Source: an uncultured Collinsella sp. | Lineage (GTDB): Bacteria > Actinomycetota > Coriobacteriia > Coriobacteriales > Coriobacteriaceae | DNA: 10,134 nt | Reading direction: 5' to 3' | Assembly: GCA_902464035.1 (NCBI GenBank) | Contig: CABQHT010000066.1 | Span: 1-10,134, forward strand | Shown: positions 1 through 6,057 of the stretch, piece by piece | How the letters are laid out: each line of letters opens with the position of its first letter | Position numbering within the stretch: the first letter of the stretch is position 1 | Translations under genes and position numbers: made by a program | Notes under the pieces: generated by a model | What the model saw: only the letters and a program-made list of their open reading frames with translations | What the model was told of the DNA's origin: nothing | The model's database searches: none

Positions 1-226
1 GCAGGCAGCTCGCACGATTCTGAAACTGGCTACGGCTCTCTCGCGCCGTCACGACGATCCCCGTAGGCACATGCTTCATGCGCACCGCAGAGTCCGTCGT
101 GTTCACGCCCTGTCCGCCCGGACCTGTCGCGCGAAACACCTGCACCTCGCAGTCGCGTGCCAACCTCTCGACCGACATCTCGGCATAGCGCGCATACTCG
201 CGCCATCCCATCTTGTTCTCGTCCAT
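1..226 (-). CDS. Stand-alone peptide chain release factor-like GGQ protein (partial, 3' end outside window)
   Basis: The gene reads leftward from an ATG at 224-226, preceded by a strong GGGGAGGTG Shine-Dalgarno, and is still open at base 1 (75 codons seen). It begins MDENKMGWREYARYAEM. Residues 32-42 are RATGPGGQGVN, containing the GGQ tripeptide (37-39) that class-I release factors insert into the peptidyl transferase centre to hydrolyse peptidyl-tRNA. The following TTDSAVRMKHVPTGIVV and SRSQFQN stretches match the RF-1/RF-2 catalytic domain better than the shorter ArfB/YaeJ type. Only about 30 residues precede the GGQ, so the codon-recognition domain (PxT or SPF loop) is absent. By family knowledge, such proteins act in ribosome rescue or remain uncharacterised; a rescue role here is inference. 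The gene lies directly after the xpt terminator, so it needs its own promoter or read-through. Confidence 0.85.
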   Translation of the reverse strand, partial: MDENKMGWREYARYAEMSVERLARDCEVQVFRATGPGGQGVNTTDSAVRMKHVPTGIVVTARESRSQFQNRASCL

Positions 227-246
227 ATCAGCACCTCCCCTCATAC

Positions 247-283
247 AAAAAAATGTGACAAAGGGACAGTCCCTTTGTCACAT
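247..283 (-). terminator. Perfect palindromic terminator of xpt, probably a dispersed repeat
   Basis: Bases 253-267 and 269-283 are perfect 15-bp inverted arms (ATGTGACAAAGGGAC) around a single central base at 268. Read on the minus strand, the stem ends in seven Ts (253 down to 247), which gives a standard intrinsic terminator 28 bp after the xpt stop codon. The near-perfect symmetry and the GTCCCTTTGTCAC sequence look like a dispersed palindromic repeat of the REP type rather than an ordinary terminator. That second reading is inference. Confidence 0.8.
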
Positions 284-310
284 CGCATACCAATCGCTTG
301 TGTTGCGCGC

Positions 311-889
311 TTAAGCGAAGGTGATCTCGCCGGTATCGCAGTCCATATCGGCGATACGGGCCAGGCTCTCAACGCGGAAGCCGCGCTCGCGGAGCTTATC
401 GCCACCGCCTTGGAAGCCCTTCTCCACCGCGATGCCAATGCCGGCAACCTCGGCACCCGCAGCCTCGCAGATCTTGATAAGACCCTCGAGTGCGCAGCCG
501 TTGGCCAGGAAGTCGTCGATAATCAGGACCTTGTCGCCCTCGGACAGGAAGCGCTTGCCAACGATGACCGGGTACTCCTTCTGCTTGGTAAAGGAGTAGA
601 TGGTCGTGGCATACTGCTCGCCATCGAGGTTGATGGACTGTGCCTTCTTGGCAAAGACCACCGGTACGCCGCCAAAATGCTGAGCTGCAATACAAGCCAT
701 GCCAATACCCGAAGCCTCGATCGTCAGGATCTTGTTGATCTCGACATCCTTGAACAGACGGGCCCACTCGGCGCCCATGTGGTCGAACAGCTCAACGTCG
801 CACTGGTGGTTGAGGAAGGCATCAACCTTAAGGACGTTACCGGCCTTTACGATGCCGTCATGGCGAATACGATCCTCAAGCTCCTGCAT
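311..889 (-). CDS. xpt: Xanthine phosphoribosyltransferase
   Basis: This 192-residue cytosolic enzyme is expected to convert xanthine and PRPP into XMP for purine salvage. Its length and sequence follow Bacillus-type Xpt throughout: LKVDAFLNHQ near residues 20-29, the TIEASGIG loop near 56-63, YSFTKQ near 98-103, and the PRPP-binding motif VLIIDDFLANGCA at 121-133. GIGIAVEKGFQ near 150-160 carries a lysine corresponding to a xanthine contact, and VESLARI lies near 173-179. The ATG at 887-889 follows a GAGAAGGGG Shine-Dalgarno at suitable spacing. I see no purine-riboswitch aptamer in the 157 bp upstream, so control differs from B. subtilis or lies elsewhere. The gene stands alone between the MFS gene and its palindromic terminator. 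The family call is secure; preference for xanthine over other purines is inferred from the subfamily. Confidence 0.95.
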   Translation of the reverse strand: MQELEDRIRHDGIVKAGNVLKVDAFLNHQCDVELFDHMGAEWARLFKDVEINKILTIEASGIGMACIAAQHFGGVPVVFAKKAQSINLDGEQYATTIYSFTKQKEYPVIVGKRFLSEGDKVLIIDDFLANGCALEGLIKICEAAGAEVAGIGIAVEKGFQGGGDKLRERGFRVESLARIADMDCDTGEITFA

Positions 890-1046
890 GGCGCAACCCC
901 TTCTCGCAGCAACGATACCGCGCGATTAATAAACGTTGTTCGATAGTCTACCACGGACCGACCCCCGCCCGCCCCACAAGCCGCATCGCACCACAAACGA
1001 GTCTTTTTGAGACGGCGCGAATCGTGGCAGACAGCCTCCCAACACG

Positions 1047-2351
1047 CTAATGGCGGGCGCGCATCCTCACCAAACGCACCATGGCGAACGCAAAGCCGAC
1101 AGCGGCCACAGCCATCAACACATAGAACACCGAACGAAAACCAAACAGGAACACATCCGGACGGCCTGCAACAATACTGGTCACGGCCTCACCCATCGCC
1201 ACGCTCATCTGCCCATACAGGATATGCGACGCCGCTGTAATGCCCACTGCCATACCCGCATAGCGCGCCAGACTACCCAGGCTGCCCGCAAAACCGAGCG
1301 CCTCGCGCGGGGCCGAACCCATGTACAGCGAGTTGTTGGGACTCTGGAAAATCGACGTGCCACACGACATAAACGCGACACAGCACACGATCACAGGGAT
1401 GGAAGAGTGCTCGTCGAGCGTGCTTACCGCAAAAAGACCGCATACGTACACGCCTAGGCCGACCGCCGTGGGGCCCTCGCAGCCAACACGGTCCGAAACC
1501 GTACCCGAAAGCGGGCCGATAAAGGCATTCACCATCGGCAACGCCAAAAAGAGTAGTCCAGAGATGTCGGAACCAAAGCCGTGGGCGTCCTGAAAATAGA
1601 ACGGCAGGATAAACTCTGATGCGCCAATACCAACGAACACGATGAGCATGCAGGCGAGGTTGATGGTGAAGGCCGAATTTGCAAAGCAGCGACGAGCAGC
1701 CTCGATCAGGGACATGAGGCGCTCGCCAGCCTCCGGCTTAACATGCGGCAGCGTATAGAGCCCCACGATAAACGAGATGACGCCAATGGGCAGGTTGATG
1801 AGGAAGATGCTCTCCCAGGGAAAGCTTGCCACCAGCATGCCGCCCAGCACGGGGCCACACATCATGCCGAGGGCCACGAAGGTCGCGAGAATGCCCATGG
1901 CACGACCGCGCTCGCGCGCCGGAAACGACTCGGTGATGATACCCATGTTGTTAGCCATGGCCGCCGCGCAGCCGACGCCCTGCACAATGCGTGCCAGAAT
2001 AAGAGCTTCGAGCGAAGTCGAAAGGCCGCAAAGCAGCGAGCCGGCCGTAAAAACGATGACGCCCAGCTGGAATACGCCCACCTTGCCGCGCACGTCGCCC
2101 AAGCGGCCAAACGGCAGCATAGCCACGCATGTCGCAAGCAGGTACACCGAGCTCACCAGCTGGATGCGGTCGAGGCCCACGCCCAGCTCCTTTTGCATCA
2201 CGGGCAACGCCACGGTCACGACGGTCGAATCCAGACACGACATAAACGTCATGATGAGCACGGTAAACAGAATCGCCCATTTGTTCTTGCCATGGGTGTC
2301 GCCCTCAAGGGCAATGTGCTCGCGGCGCAGCTGCTCTGCGGTTTTCTCCAT
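1047..2351 (-). CDS. MFS transporter, drug:H+ antiporter-like, 12 TM
   Basis: This inner-membrane protein of 434 residues shows about 12 hydrophobic segments in two sets of six with a central loop (KPEAGERLMSLIEAARR). Family motifs are visible: LDSTVVTVALP in TM1 (residues about 40-50), the motif-A loop GRLGDVRGK (82-90), and the motif-C antiporter sequence GPVLGG in TM5 (166-171). These N-terminal motifs resemble EmrB/DHA2 exporters, but the protein is shorter than a 14-TM DHA2 member. I chose the ATG at 2349-2351 because GAAAGG lies 6 nt upstream; the in-frame ATG at 2355-2357 directly abuts that Shine-Dalgarno. A longer reading from TTG at 2393 would start inside the metY terminator stem and is unlikely. 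The substrate cannot be told from sequence. Expression may come from read-through of the metY terminator, since I see no clear promoter of its own. Confidence 0.88.
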   Translation of the reverse strand: MEKTAEQLRREHIALEGDTHGKNKWAILFTVLIMTFMSCLDSTVVTVALPVMQKELGVGLDRIQLVSSVYLLATCVAMLPFGRLGDVRGKVGVFQLGVIVFTAGSLLCGLSTSLEALILARIVQGVGCAAAMANNMGIITESFPARERGRAMGILATFVALGMMCGPVLGGMLVASFPWESIFLINLPIGVISFIVGLYTLPHVKPEAGERLMSLIEAARRCFANSAFTINLACMLIVFVGIGASEFILPFYFQDAHGFGSDISGLLFLALPMVNAFIGPLSGTVSDRVGCEGPTAVGLGVYVCGLFAVSTLDEHSSIPVIVCCVAFMSCGTSIFQSPNNSLYMGSAPREALGFAGSLGSLARYAGMAVGITAASHILYGQMSVAMGEAVTSIVAGRPDVFLFGFRSVFYVLMAVAAVGFAFAMVRLVRMRARH

Positions 2352-2377
2352 ATCCATCCTTTCGAGTGGCGCAACGC

Positions 2378-2423
2378 AAAAACGGGGCCCCAATCGCCTA
2401 CAAACAGTCGCGATTGGGGTCCC
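2378..2423 (-). terminator. Intrinsic terminator between the OAH sulfhydrylase and MFS genes
   Basis: On the minus strand, the arms at 2423-2410 (GGGACCCCAATCGC) and 2397-2384 (GCGATTGGGGCCCC) form a 14-bp stem with one mismatch and a 12-nt loop, followed by G and five Ts (2382-2378). It lies 70 bp after the upstream stop codon and only 26 bp before the MFS start, so it could also act as an attenuator for the MFS gene. Confidence 0.85.
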
Positions 2424-2492
2424 GCCTACGGAATCGGAACGAAAGGTCGCCGAAGCTTTCTGCCAGCATCGGCGCCTTATGCGAACGCTAGC

Positions 2493-3776
2493 CTAGCACT
2501 GCTCGAGTGCCTGCTCAAGGTCGGCAATCAGATCGGCCGTATCCTCGAGGCCGCACGACAGGCGCACCATGTCGGCGGAGATGCCACAGGCGATGAGCTC
2601 CTCATCGTTCATCTGGCGATGCGTGGCATTAGCGGGATGCAGGCAGCAGGTGCGGGCGTCGGCCACGTGCGTGGCGATCTGGGCGAGCTTGAGGCTCTTC
2701 ATAAAGGTCTCGGCCGCCGCGCGACCACCGTTAAAGCCAAAGCTCACAACGCCGCAGGTACCGTTGGGCATGTACTTCTGAGCGATGTCATAGTACTTAT
2801 CGCCCTCCAGGCCTGGATAGCTCACGAAGCGCACCTTGGGATGGCTCTGCAAGAACTTGGCAACGGCCAGGCCGTTCTCGCAATGACGCGGCATGCGCAC
2901 ATGCAGGCTCTCGAGCGAGCTGTTCAAGAAGAACGCCGCCTGCGGGTTCTGCATGGGGCCAAGGTCGCGCATGAGCTGAGCGGTTGCCTTGGTAATGAAG
3001 GCACCCTCGCGACCGAACTTCTCGGCATACGTCACGCCGTGGTAGCTCTCGTCGGGCGTGGTGAGACCCGGGAACTTGTCTGCATGGGCCATCCAGTCAA
3101 ACTGGCCGTGGTCAACGATCACGCCGCCCAGGTAGGCAGCATGTCCATCCATGTACTTGGTGGTGGAGTGCGTGACGATGTCGGCGCCCCACTCAAAGGG
3201 ACGGCACATCACGGGCGTCGGGAAGGTGTTGTCGACCATCAGCGGCACGCCGTGGTCATGCGCGGCCTTGGCAAAACGCTCGATATCGAGCACGGCAAGG
3301 GCGGGGTTGGCGATCGTCTCGCCAAAGACGAGCTTGGTATTGGGCTCAAATGCCGCCTCAAGCTCCTCGTCGGTGCAGTCGGGGGCGACGAACGTGCAGG
3401 TCACGCCCATGCGGCCCATGGTGTGGGCGAGCAGGTTATACGTACCGCCGTAAATGGCAGAGCTCGCGACCACATGATCGCCGGCACCGACCACGTTAAA
3501 GATCGCGAGGAAATTCGCAGCCATGCCCGAGCTCGTGAGCATCGCAGCGGTGCCGCCCTCCATCTCGCAGATCTTGGCGGCAACGAGATCGCACGTGGGG
3601 TTCTGCAAACGGCTGTAGAAGTAGCCCGACTCCTCTAGGTCAAACAGCTTGCCCATGTGCTCGGACGTGTCGTACTTCCACGTGGTGGACTGGTAGATGG
3701 GCACCTGGCGCGGCTCGGCATCTCCCGGGTGATAGCCGCCCTGAACACATGTAGTTCCGATGGTCTGCTCGCTCAT
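2493..3776 (-). CDS. O-acetylhomoserine sulfhydrylase-type PLP enzyme (Cys/Met metabolism family)
   Basis: At 427 residues this is a full-length fold-type I PLP enzyme of the Cys/Met metabolism family. Visible landmarks are YSRLQNPT (54-61), the SSGMAA cofactor-phosphate loop (82-87), VDNTF with Asp182 for the pyridine nitrogen, and STTKYMDGH with the Schiff-base lysine at 207. Length, the N-terminal TTCVQGGYHP opening and the long insertion around 225-265 fit O-acetylhomoserine aminocarboxypropyltransferase (MetY-like), which makes homocysteine from O-acetylhomoserine and sulfide. A gamma-synthase or methionine gamma-lyase activity in the same family cannot be excluded. The ATG at 3774-3776 follows GGGAG. 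A sigma70-like promoter, a possible operator and a terminator frame it as a single unit. No SAM riboswitch or T-box is apparent in the leader. Confidence 0.9.
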   Translation of the reverse strand: MSEQTIGTTCVQGGYHPGDAEPRQVPIYQSTTWKYDTSEHMGKLFDLEESGYFYSRLQNPTCDLVAAKICEMEGGTAAMLTSSGMAANFLAIFNVVGAGDHVVASSAIYGGTYNLLAHTMGRMGVTCTFVAPDCTDEELEAAFEPNTKLVFGETIANPALAVLDIERFAKAAHDHGVPLMVDNTFPTPVMCRPFEWGADIVTHSTTKYMDGHAAYLGGVIVDHGQFDWMAHADKFPGLTTPDESYHGVTYAEKFGREGAFITKATAQLMRDLGPMQNPQAAFFLNSSLESLHVRMPRHCENGLAVAKFLQSHPKVRFVSYPGLEGDKYYDIAQKYMPNGTCGVVSFGFNGGRAAAETFMKSLKLAQIATHVADARTCCLHPANATHRQMNDEELIACGISADMVRLSCGLEDTADLIADLEQALEQC

Positions 3777-3814
3777 ATCTAGCTCCCTTGCCTGGGTTAC
3801 GTTTTATTCGGTTC

Positions 3815-3843
3815 ACGATACCGCTACCCTGCACCCCTCTCAA
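3815..3843 (-). promoter_or_regulatory. Candidate promoter of the OAH sulfhydrylase gene
   Basis: On the minus strand, TTGAGA (3843-3838) and TATCGT (3820-3815) are separated by exactly 17 bp, giving a predicted 5' leader of about 30 nt. The same TATCGT -10 occurs in the yigZ promoter candidate. Confidence 0.55.
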
Positions 3844-3862
3844 CCCATCCCCAAGGTAGGTT
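3842..3862. promoter_or_regulatory. Imperfect inverted repeat overlapping the -35 (possible operator)
   Basis: AACCCATCC and GGTAGGTT flank a short centre and form an imperfect dyad that overlaps the -35 of the minus-strand gene. It lies in the gap shared with the divergent plus-strand gene. A regulator site is inference; I cannot assign a regulator family. Confidence 0.3.
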
Positions 3863-4006
3863 AAGGAACAAATTGATCAGAGGTATTTATCTCAAGCCTT
3901 GGGCATTTGCTCGATAGATAAAAACGAGGCGTACATGAAGCTCTCGATGATTGCATGCCCCGTCACGGGTACCATAGGCGGGTACACCGTAACCAAGGAG
4001 ACAACG

Positions 4007-4453
4007 ATGAAGCAAATCGATACGGCCCAGCTCGACATCACCGCCTGTCAGGCTCAGGCTGCCGAATACCACGCCCGTGGCTTTAACTGCGCCCAGGCCG
4101 TCGCCTGCACGCTCGCGCCCGCTGTCGGGCTCGACCCCCAGGTCGCCTTTACCCTCACCGAGGGCTTTGGCGCCGGCATGGGCGGTATGACCGAGACCTG
4201 CGGCGCCATCTCGGGCGCCGTGGCCATCATGGGCTTTGTAATGAGCGATGGCATGGAAAACCCGAAGACCAAGGGCCAGACCTACAAGCTGTCGCGCGAG
4301 ATTGCCAAGCGCTTTGGCGAGAAGAACACGACGACCGTCTGCGGCACGCTCAAGGGCATCGGATCGGACAAGGGTCCGCTCCGCAGCTGTCCCGGTTGCA
4401 TCGACGATGCCGTCGAAATCGCCTGTGATGTACTAAAGCAGCTCGCCGAGTAA
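4007..4453 (+). CDS. C_GCAxxG_C_C family redox/metal protein
   Basis: This cysteine-rich protein of 148 residues carries the pattern that names its family: Cys28 in GFNCAQAV, Cys65 in TETCGAISGA (the CGAxxG signature), Cys112 in TVCGTLKG, Cys128 and Cys131 in RSCPGC, and Cys140 near the C terminus. A glycine-rich EGFGAGMGGM stretch precedes the signature. There is no signal peptide, so it is probably cytosolic. The family is annotated only as putative redox-active or metal-binding, and the function is unknown. I chose the ATG at 4007 because AAGGAG lies 6 nt upstream and the family normally begins shortly before the first Cys. An in-frame ATG at 3935, with GAGG 5 nt upstream, would add 24 residues (MKLSMIACPV...) and remains possible. 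It is divergent from the OAH sulfhydrylase gene and converges on yigZ. Confidence 0.85.
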   Translation: MKQIDTAQLDITACQAQAAEYHARGFNCAQAVACTLAPAVGLDPQVAFTLTEGFGAGMGGMTETCGAISGAVAIMGFVMSDGMENPKTKGQTYKLSREIAKRFGEKNTTTVCGTLKGIGSDKGPLRSCPGCIDDAVEIACDVLKQLAE

Positions 4454-4522
4454 ACGGCAGCGACATAAAATGACGGTCGGTGTGCTTGGGATCCGTCCAA
4501 AAGCACGCCGACCGTCGCCGTT
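4453..4522. terminator. Shared convergent terminator, nested stem
   Basis: GACGGTCGGTGTGCTT (4472-4487) pairs with 4501-4516 as a 16-bp stem including one G-T wobble. Outer arms AACGGC (4453-4458) and GCCGTT (4517-4522) also match, the latter overlapping the yigZ stop. On the minus strand the stem is followed by ATTTTA, so termination is best supported for yigZ; the plus strand has no T-run. Confidence 0.7.
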
Positions 4523-5156
4523 AGAACTCGGCAAATTCGGGAGTGCTGACCTCAATCTCCTCGCGCCCCGCCATAAGCTCGCGCATCTTAGCGCAAAACG
4601 ACCCCTGCTCCCCCGCCTTAAACACCAAATGAAGTGTCACGGCATCCGCGTACTCGGTATCCGAAACCTTGGCACCGGAATCCTGGGCCAAGCGAAGCAC
4701 CTGCTCATACTGCGGATAGGCCACATGCACGTCAACCGGCACGACACTCGTCATCTCGACGATCTGCCCGGCCTCCTGAGCCGCGGCCACCGCCGTCTGC
4801 GTCGCCGCGGTATAGGCGCGTACCAAGCCACCGGGCCCCAACAACGTACCACCAAAATAGCGTGTCACTACGCAGCAAACATTTTTGAGCTCCGCACCGC
4901 GCAACACCTCGAGTGTCGGCATACCGCTCGTGCGGCTCGGCTCACCATCATCGCTCTGGCGCTCGCGTCCATCGACCAAAATCCACGCGGGAACATTGTG
5001 TCGAGCGTCGTAATGACGCTTGCGAACCATCTCGATAAAGGCATTCGCCTCGTCCTCGGACTCAATATGGACCAGCTGGGCAATAAACCGGCTCTTGCGG
5101 TCCACAAACTCGCCCGAAACCTCAATATTCGATTGCAGAGTAAAATAGCTGTCCAA
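4521..5156 (-). CDS. yigZ: YigZ/IMPACT family protein
   Basis: The protein has 211 residues and begins MDSYFTLQSNIEV. Its N-terminal IMPACT (UPF0029) domain is clear: HNVPAWILVDGR then SDDGEPSRTSGMP (about residues 53-80), and VVTRYFGGTLLGPGGLVRAY (about 96-115). The C-terminal part (about 136-205) fits the EF-G-like ferredoxin-fold domain found in YigZ and yeast/mammal IMPACT relatives. The bacterial role is unproven, though links to translation or stress are discussed for the family. There is no ATG start. Two tandem TTG codons occur at 5157-5159 and 5154-5156, and I prefer the second because it leaves 5 nt after GAGGGG, while the first leaves only 2. A promoter candidate lies 50-75 bp upstream, so it is probably a single-gene unit. 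Confidence 0.92.
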   Translation of the reverse strand: MDSYFTLQSNIEVSGEFVDRKSRFIAQLVHIESEDEANAFIEMVRKRHYDARHNVPAWILVDGRERQSDDGEPSRTSGMPTLEVLRGAELKNVCCVVTRYFGGTLLGPGGLVRAYTAATQTAVAAAQEAGQIVEMTSVVPVDVHVAYPQYEQVLRLAQDSGAKVSDTEYADAVTLHLVFKAGEQGSFCAKMRELMAGREEIEVSTPEFAEF

Positions 5157-5204
5157 CAAAGCCCCTCAACAAAATAAAGCGCAGCAACAAACAGCCTCAA
5201 TAAT

Positions 5205-5232
5205 ACGATAACCCTAGTAAAAAGAATGGCAA
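5205..5232 (-). promoter_or_regulatory. Candidate promoter of yigZ
   Basis: On the minus strand, TTGCCA (5232-5227) and TATCGT (5210-5205) are separated by 16 bp, about 50 bp ahead of the TTG start. It lies between structured element A and the gene. Confidence 0.5.
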
Positions 5233-5259
5233 CGCCGATGATTCCGTCAACGAAAGCGA

Positions 5260-5359
5260 GAACCCGTCAGCGCGAGCAAGGTGCCTTGAAAGCCGAGGGC
5301 ATTGACCTTATGGTCATGCCCGAAGGTTTGAAAGGCAGATTGCCGCGCTGACGGGTTCG
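5260..5359. ncRNA. Structured repeat element A (candidate conserved RNA)
   Basis: This 100-bp fully self-complementary element has a perfect 14-bp closing stem: GAACCCGTCAGCGC (5260-5273) with 5346-5359. Inside, GCAA/TTGC and TGCCTT/AAGGCA helices are followed by internal loops whose plus-strand sequences (GA facing GA) can form tandem G-A pairs. The apical hairpin is GGGCAT, bulged T, GACC, loop TTAT, then GGTCATGCCC (5297-5321). Element B at 8350-8447 has the same architecture. Flanking motifs GTCAACGAAA (left) and GCAGCGTC (right) are also shared. Strand is uncertain: G-A pairs favour plus, but placement just 3' of rnpB would suit a minus-strand 3' element. A known Collinsella RNA motif or a structured repeat family are both possible. 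Confidence 0.6.
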
Positions 5360-5374
5360 CAGCGTCAACAAAGT

Positions 5375-5738
5375 GCCGAGTGGGCCGATAAGCCGGGTTC
5401 TGTCGTGAACGGTCATTTATCTTGTCTGCACGTTACCGTGCAGCTCCACGCACGCTACCCGAACGCGGACCGGGCCGGCCCATAGCGTTCCTATTCGCGC
5501 TTGCTCCGGATGGGGCTTGCCAAGCCGCCGTGTTGCCACGACGCTGGTGGTCTCTTACACCACCGTTTCAGCTTTTCCCTTTACGCCTTGCGGCGCAGGT
5601 GGGAGTCTTCTTTTCTGCGGCGCTTTCCGTCGGATCACTCCGCCCGGCCGTTAGCCGGCATCCCGCCCTCTGGAGCCCGGACTTTCCTCACGCGTACTGC
5701 AAGCAGCACATCGCGCGACCGTCTGGCCCACTCAGCAG
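5375..5738 (-). ncRNA. rnpB: RNase P RNA, bacterial type A
   Basis: This is the catalytic RNA of RNase P, which removes 5' leaders from pre-tRNA. Read on the minus strand, it contains the conserved GAGGAAAGTCCGGGCTCC block near the 5' end (about 5690-5670) and the matching 3' block ACAGAACCCGGCTTAT (about 5405-5390). Helix P1 closes the molecule: TGCTGAGTGGGCC (5737-5725) pairs with GGCCCACTCGGCA (5387-5375). At about 364 nt the length is normal for the type A class. The ends are set from P1 and the predicted promoter, and could be off by a few bases. No classical U-tract terminator follows immediately; structured element A begins 15 bp beyond the 3' end. Confidence 0.96.
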
Positions 5739-5744
5739 TGCAAG

Positions 5745-5771
5745 AGTGTAACACACCGTTGCCGCAGGCAA
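5745..5771 (-). promoter_or_regulatory. Candidate rnpB promoter
   Basis: On the minus strand, TTGCCT (5771-5766) and TACACT (5750-5745) are 15 bp apart. The -10 hexamer ends 7 nt before the start of P1, matching the expected RNA 5' end. The spacer is short, so the -35 is less certain than the -10. Confidence 0.5.
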
Positions 5772-5819
5772 TGGCACAACGCAAACGCTCGACACGATAA
5801 ACCAAGAACCGCCATGCGC

Positions 5820-5934
5820 TACAATGGTCCTGTCGAGGGGCAACGTCGTCAGTCGAGACACGACCGCGCTCCGCACCCCTCCGTCTACTCGGTGTGTTCC
5901 CGCCTCCTCCCCGAGGCGGGATGTCGGCTTTTTT
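5820..5934 (+). ncRNA. Candidate terminated small RNA (unrecognised)
   Basis: A good -10 hexamer TACAAT (5820-5825) predicts a start near 5832. The segment then shows GAGGGG (5835-5840) facing CCCCTC (5876-5881), enclosing GTCGT/ACGAC (5845-5849 with 5860-5864). It ends with an 8-bp GC stem CCCGCCTC/GAGGCGGG (5899-5906 with 5913-5920) followed, 8 nt later, by six Ts (5929-5934). The -35 is poor (TAAACC at 16 bp). No plus-strand gene follows, because rpsA converges from the right, so a leader role is unlikely and a free RNA of about 100 nt is the simplest reading. I do not recognise a family. The 319 bp between rnpB and rpsA hold nothing else apart from the rpsA terminator and the rnpB promoter. 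Confidence 0.4.
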
Positions 5935-5999
5935 CATGCACCGACAATCCAATAGCCTGTGGACAGCCCGGCAGCATTGCGCATCTCGGTGCCAAATGC

Positions 6000-6033
6000 A
6001 AAAAGGGACCCGTCCATTACGGACGGATCCCTT
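6000..6033 (-). terminator. rpsA terminator
   Basis: On the minus strand, AAGGGATCCGTCC (6033-6021) pairs with GGACGGGTCCCTT (6015-6003) with one wobble and a 5-nt loop, running into TTTTT (6004-6000). It lies 24 bp after the rpsA stop. Confidence 0.88.
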
Positions 6034-6057
6034 AAAACAAGTGATCGTCAAACCGAT

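Noticed and set aside
71..946. Open frame of 291 codons on the plus strand
   Set aside because: It runs antisense through the GGQ gene, the palindromic terminator and xpt, so it cannot be real alongside three well-supported features.
890..1046. Purine riboswitch upstream of xpt
   Set aside because: The conserved aptamer core (three-way junction with its fixed loop sequences) is not visible in the leader.
1743..3638. Open frame of 631 codons on the plus strand
   Set aside because: It is antisense to the MFS and OAH sulfhydrylase genes, spans their intergenic terminator, and its His/Arg/Ala-rich product resembles no family. It is a high-GC shadow.
3777..3900. SAM riboswitch or T-box in the leader of the OAH sulfhydrylase gene
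   Set aside because: The predicted leader is only about 30-40 nt and contains neither a SAM aptamer nor a T-box sequence.
5820..5934. SRP (4.5S) RNA or 6C RNA assignment for the candidate small RNA
   Set aside because: The SRP GGAAGGAAGC-type apical loop is absent, and the two loops with six or more Cs that define 6C RNA are not clearly present.
5635..6051. Open frame of 138 codons on the minus strand between rpsA and rnpB
   Set aside because: It overlaps the rnpB 5' end, its promoter and the rpsA terminator, and shows no recognisable protein features.
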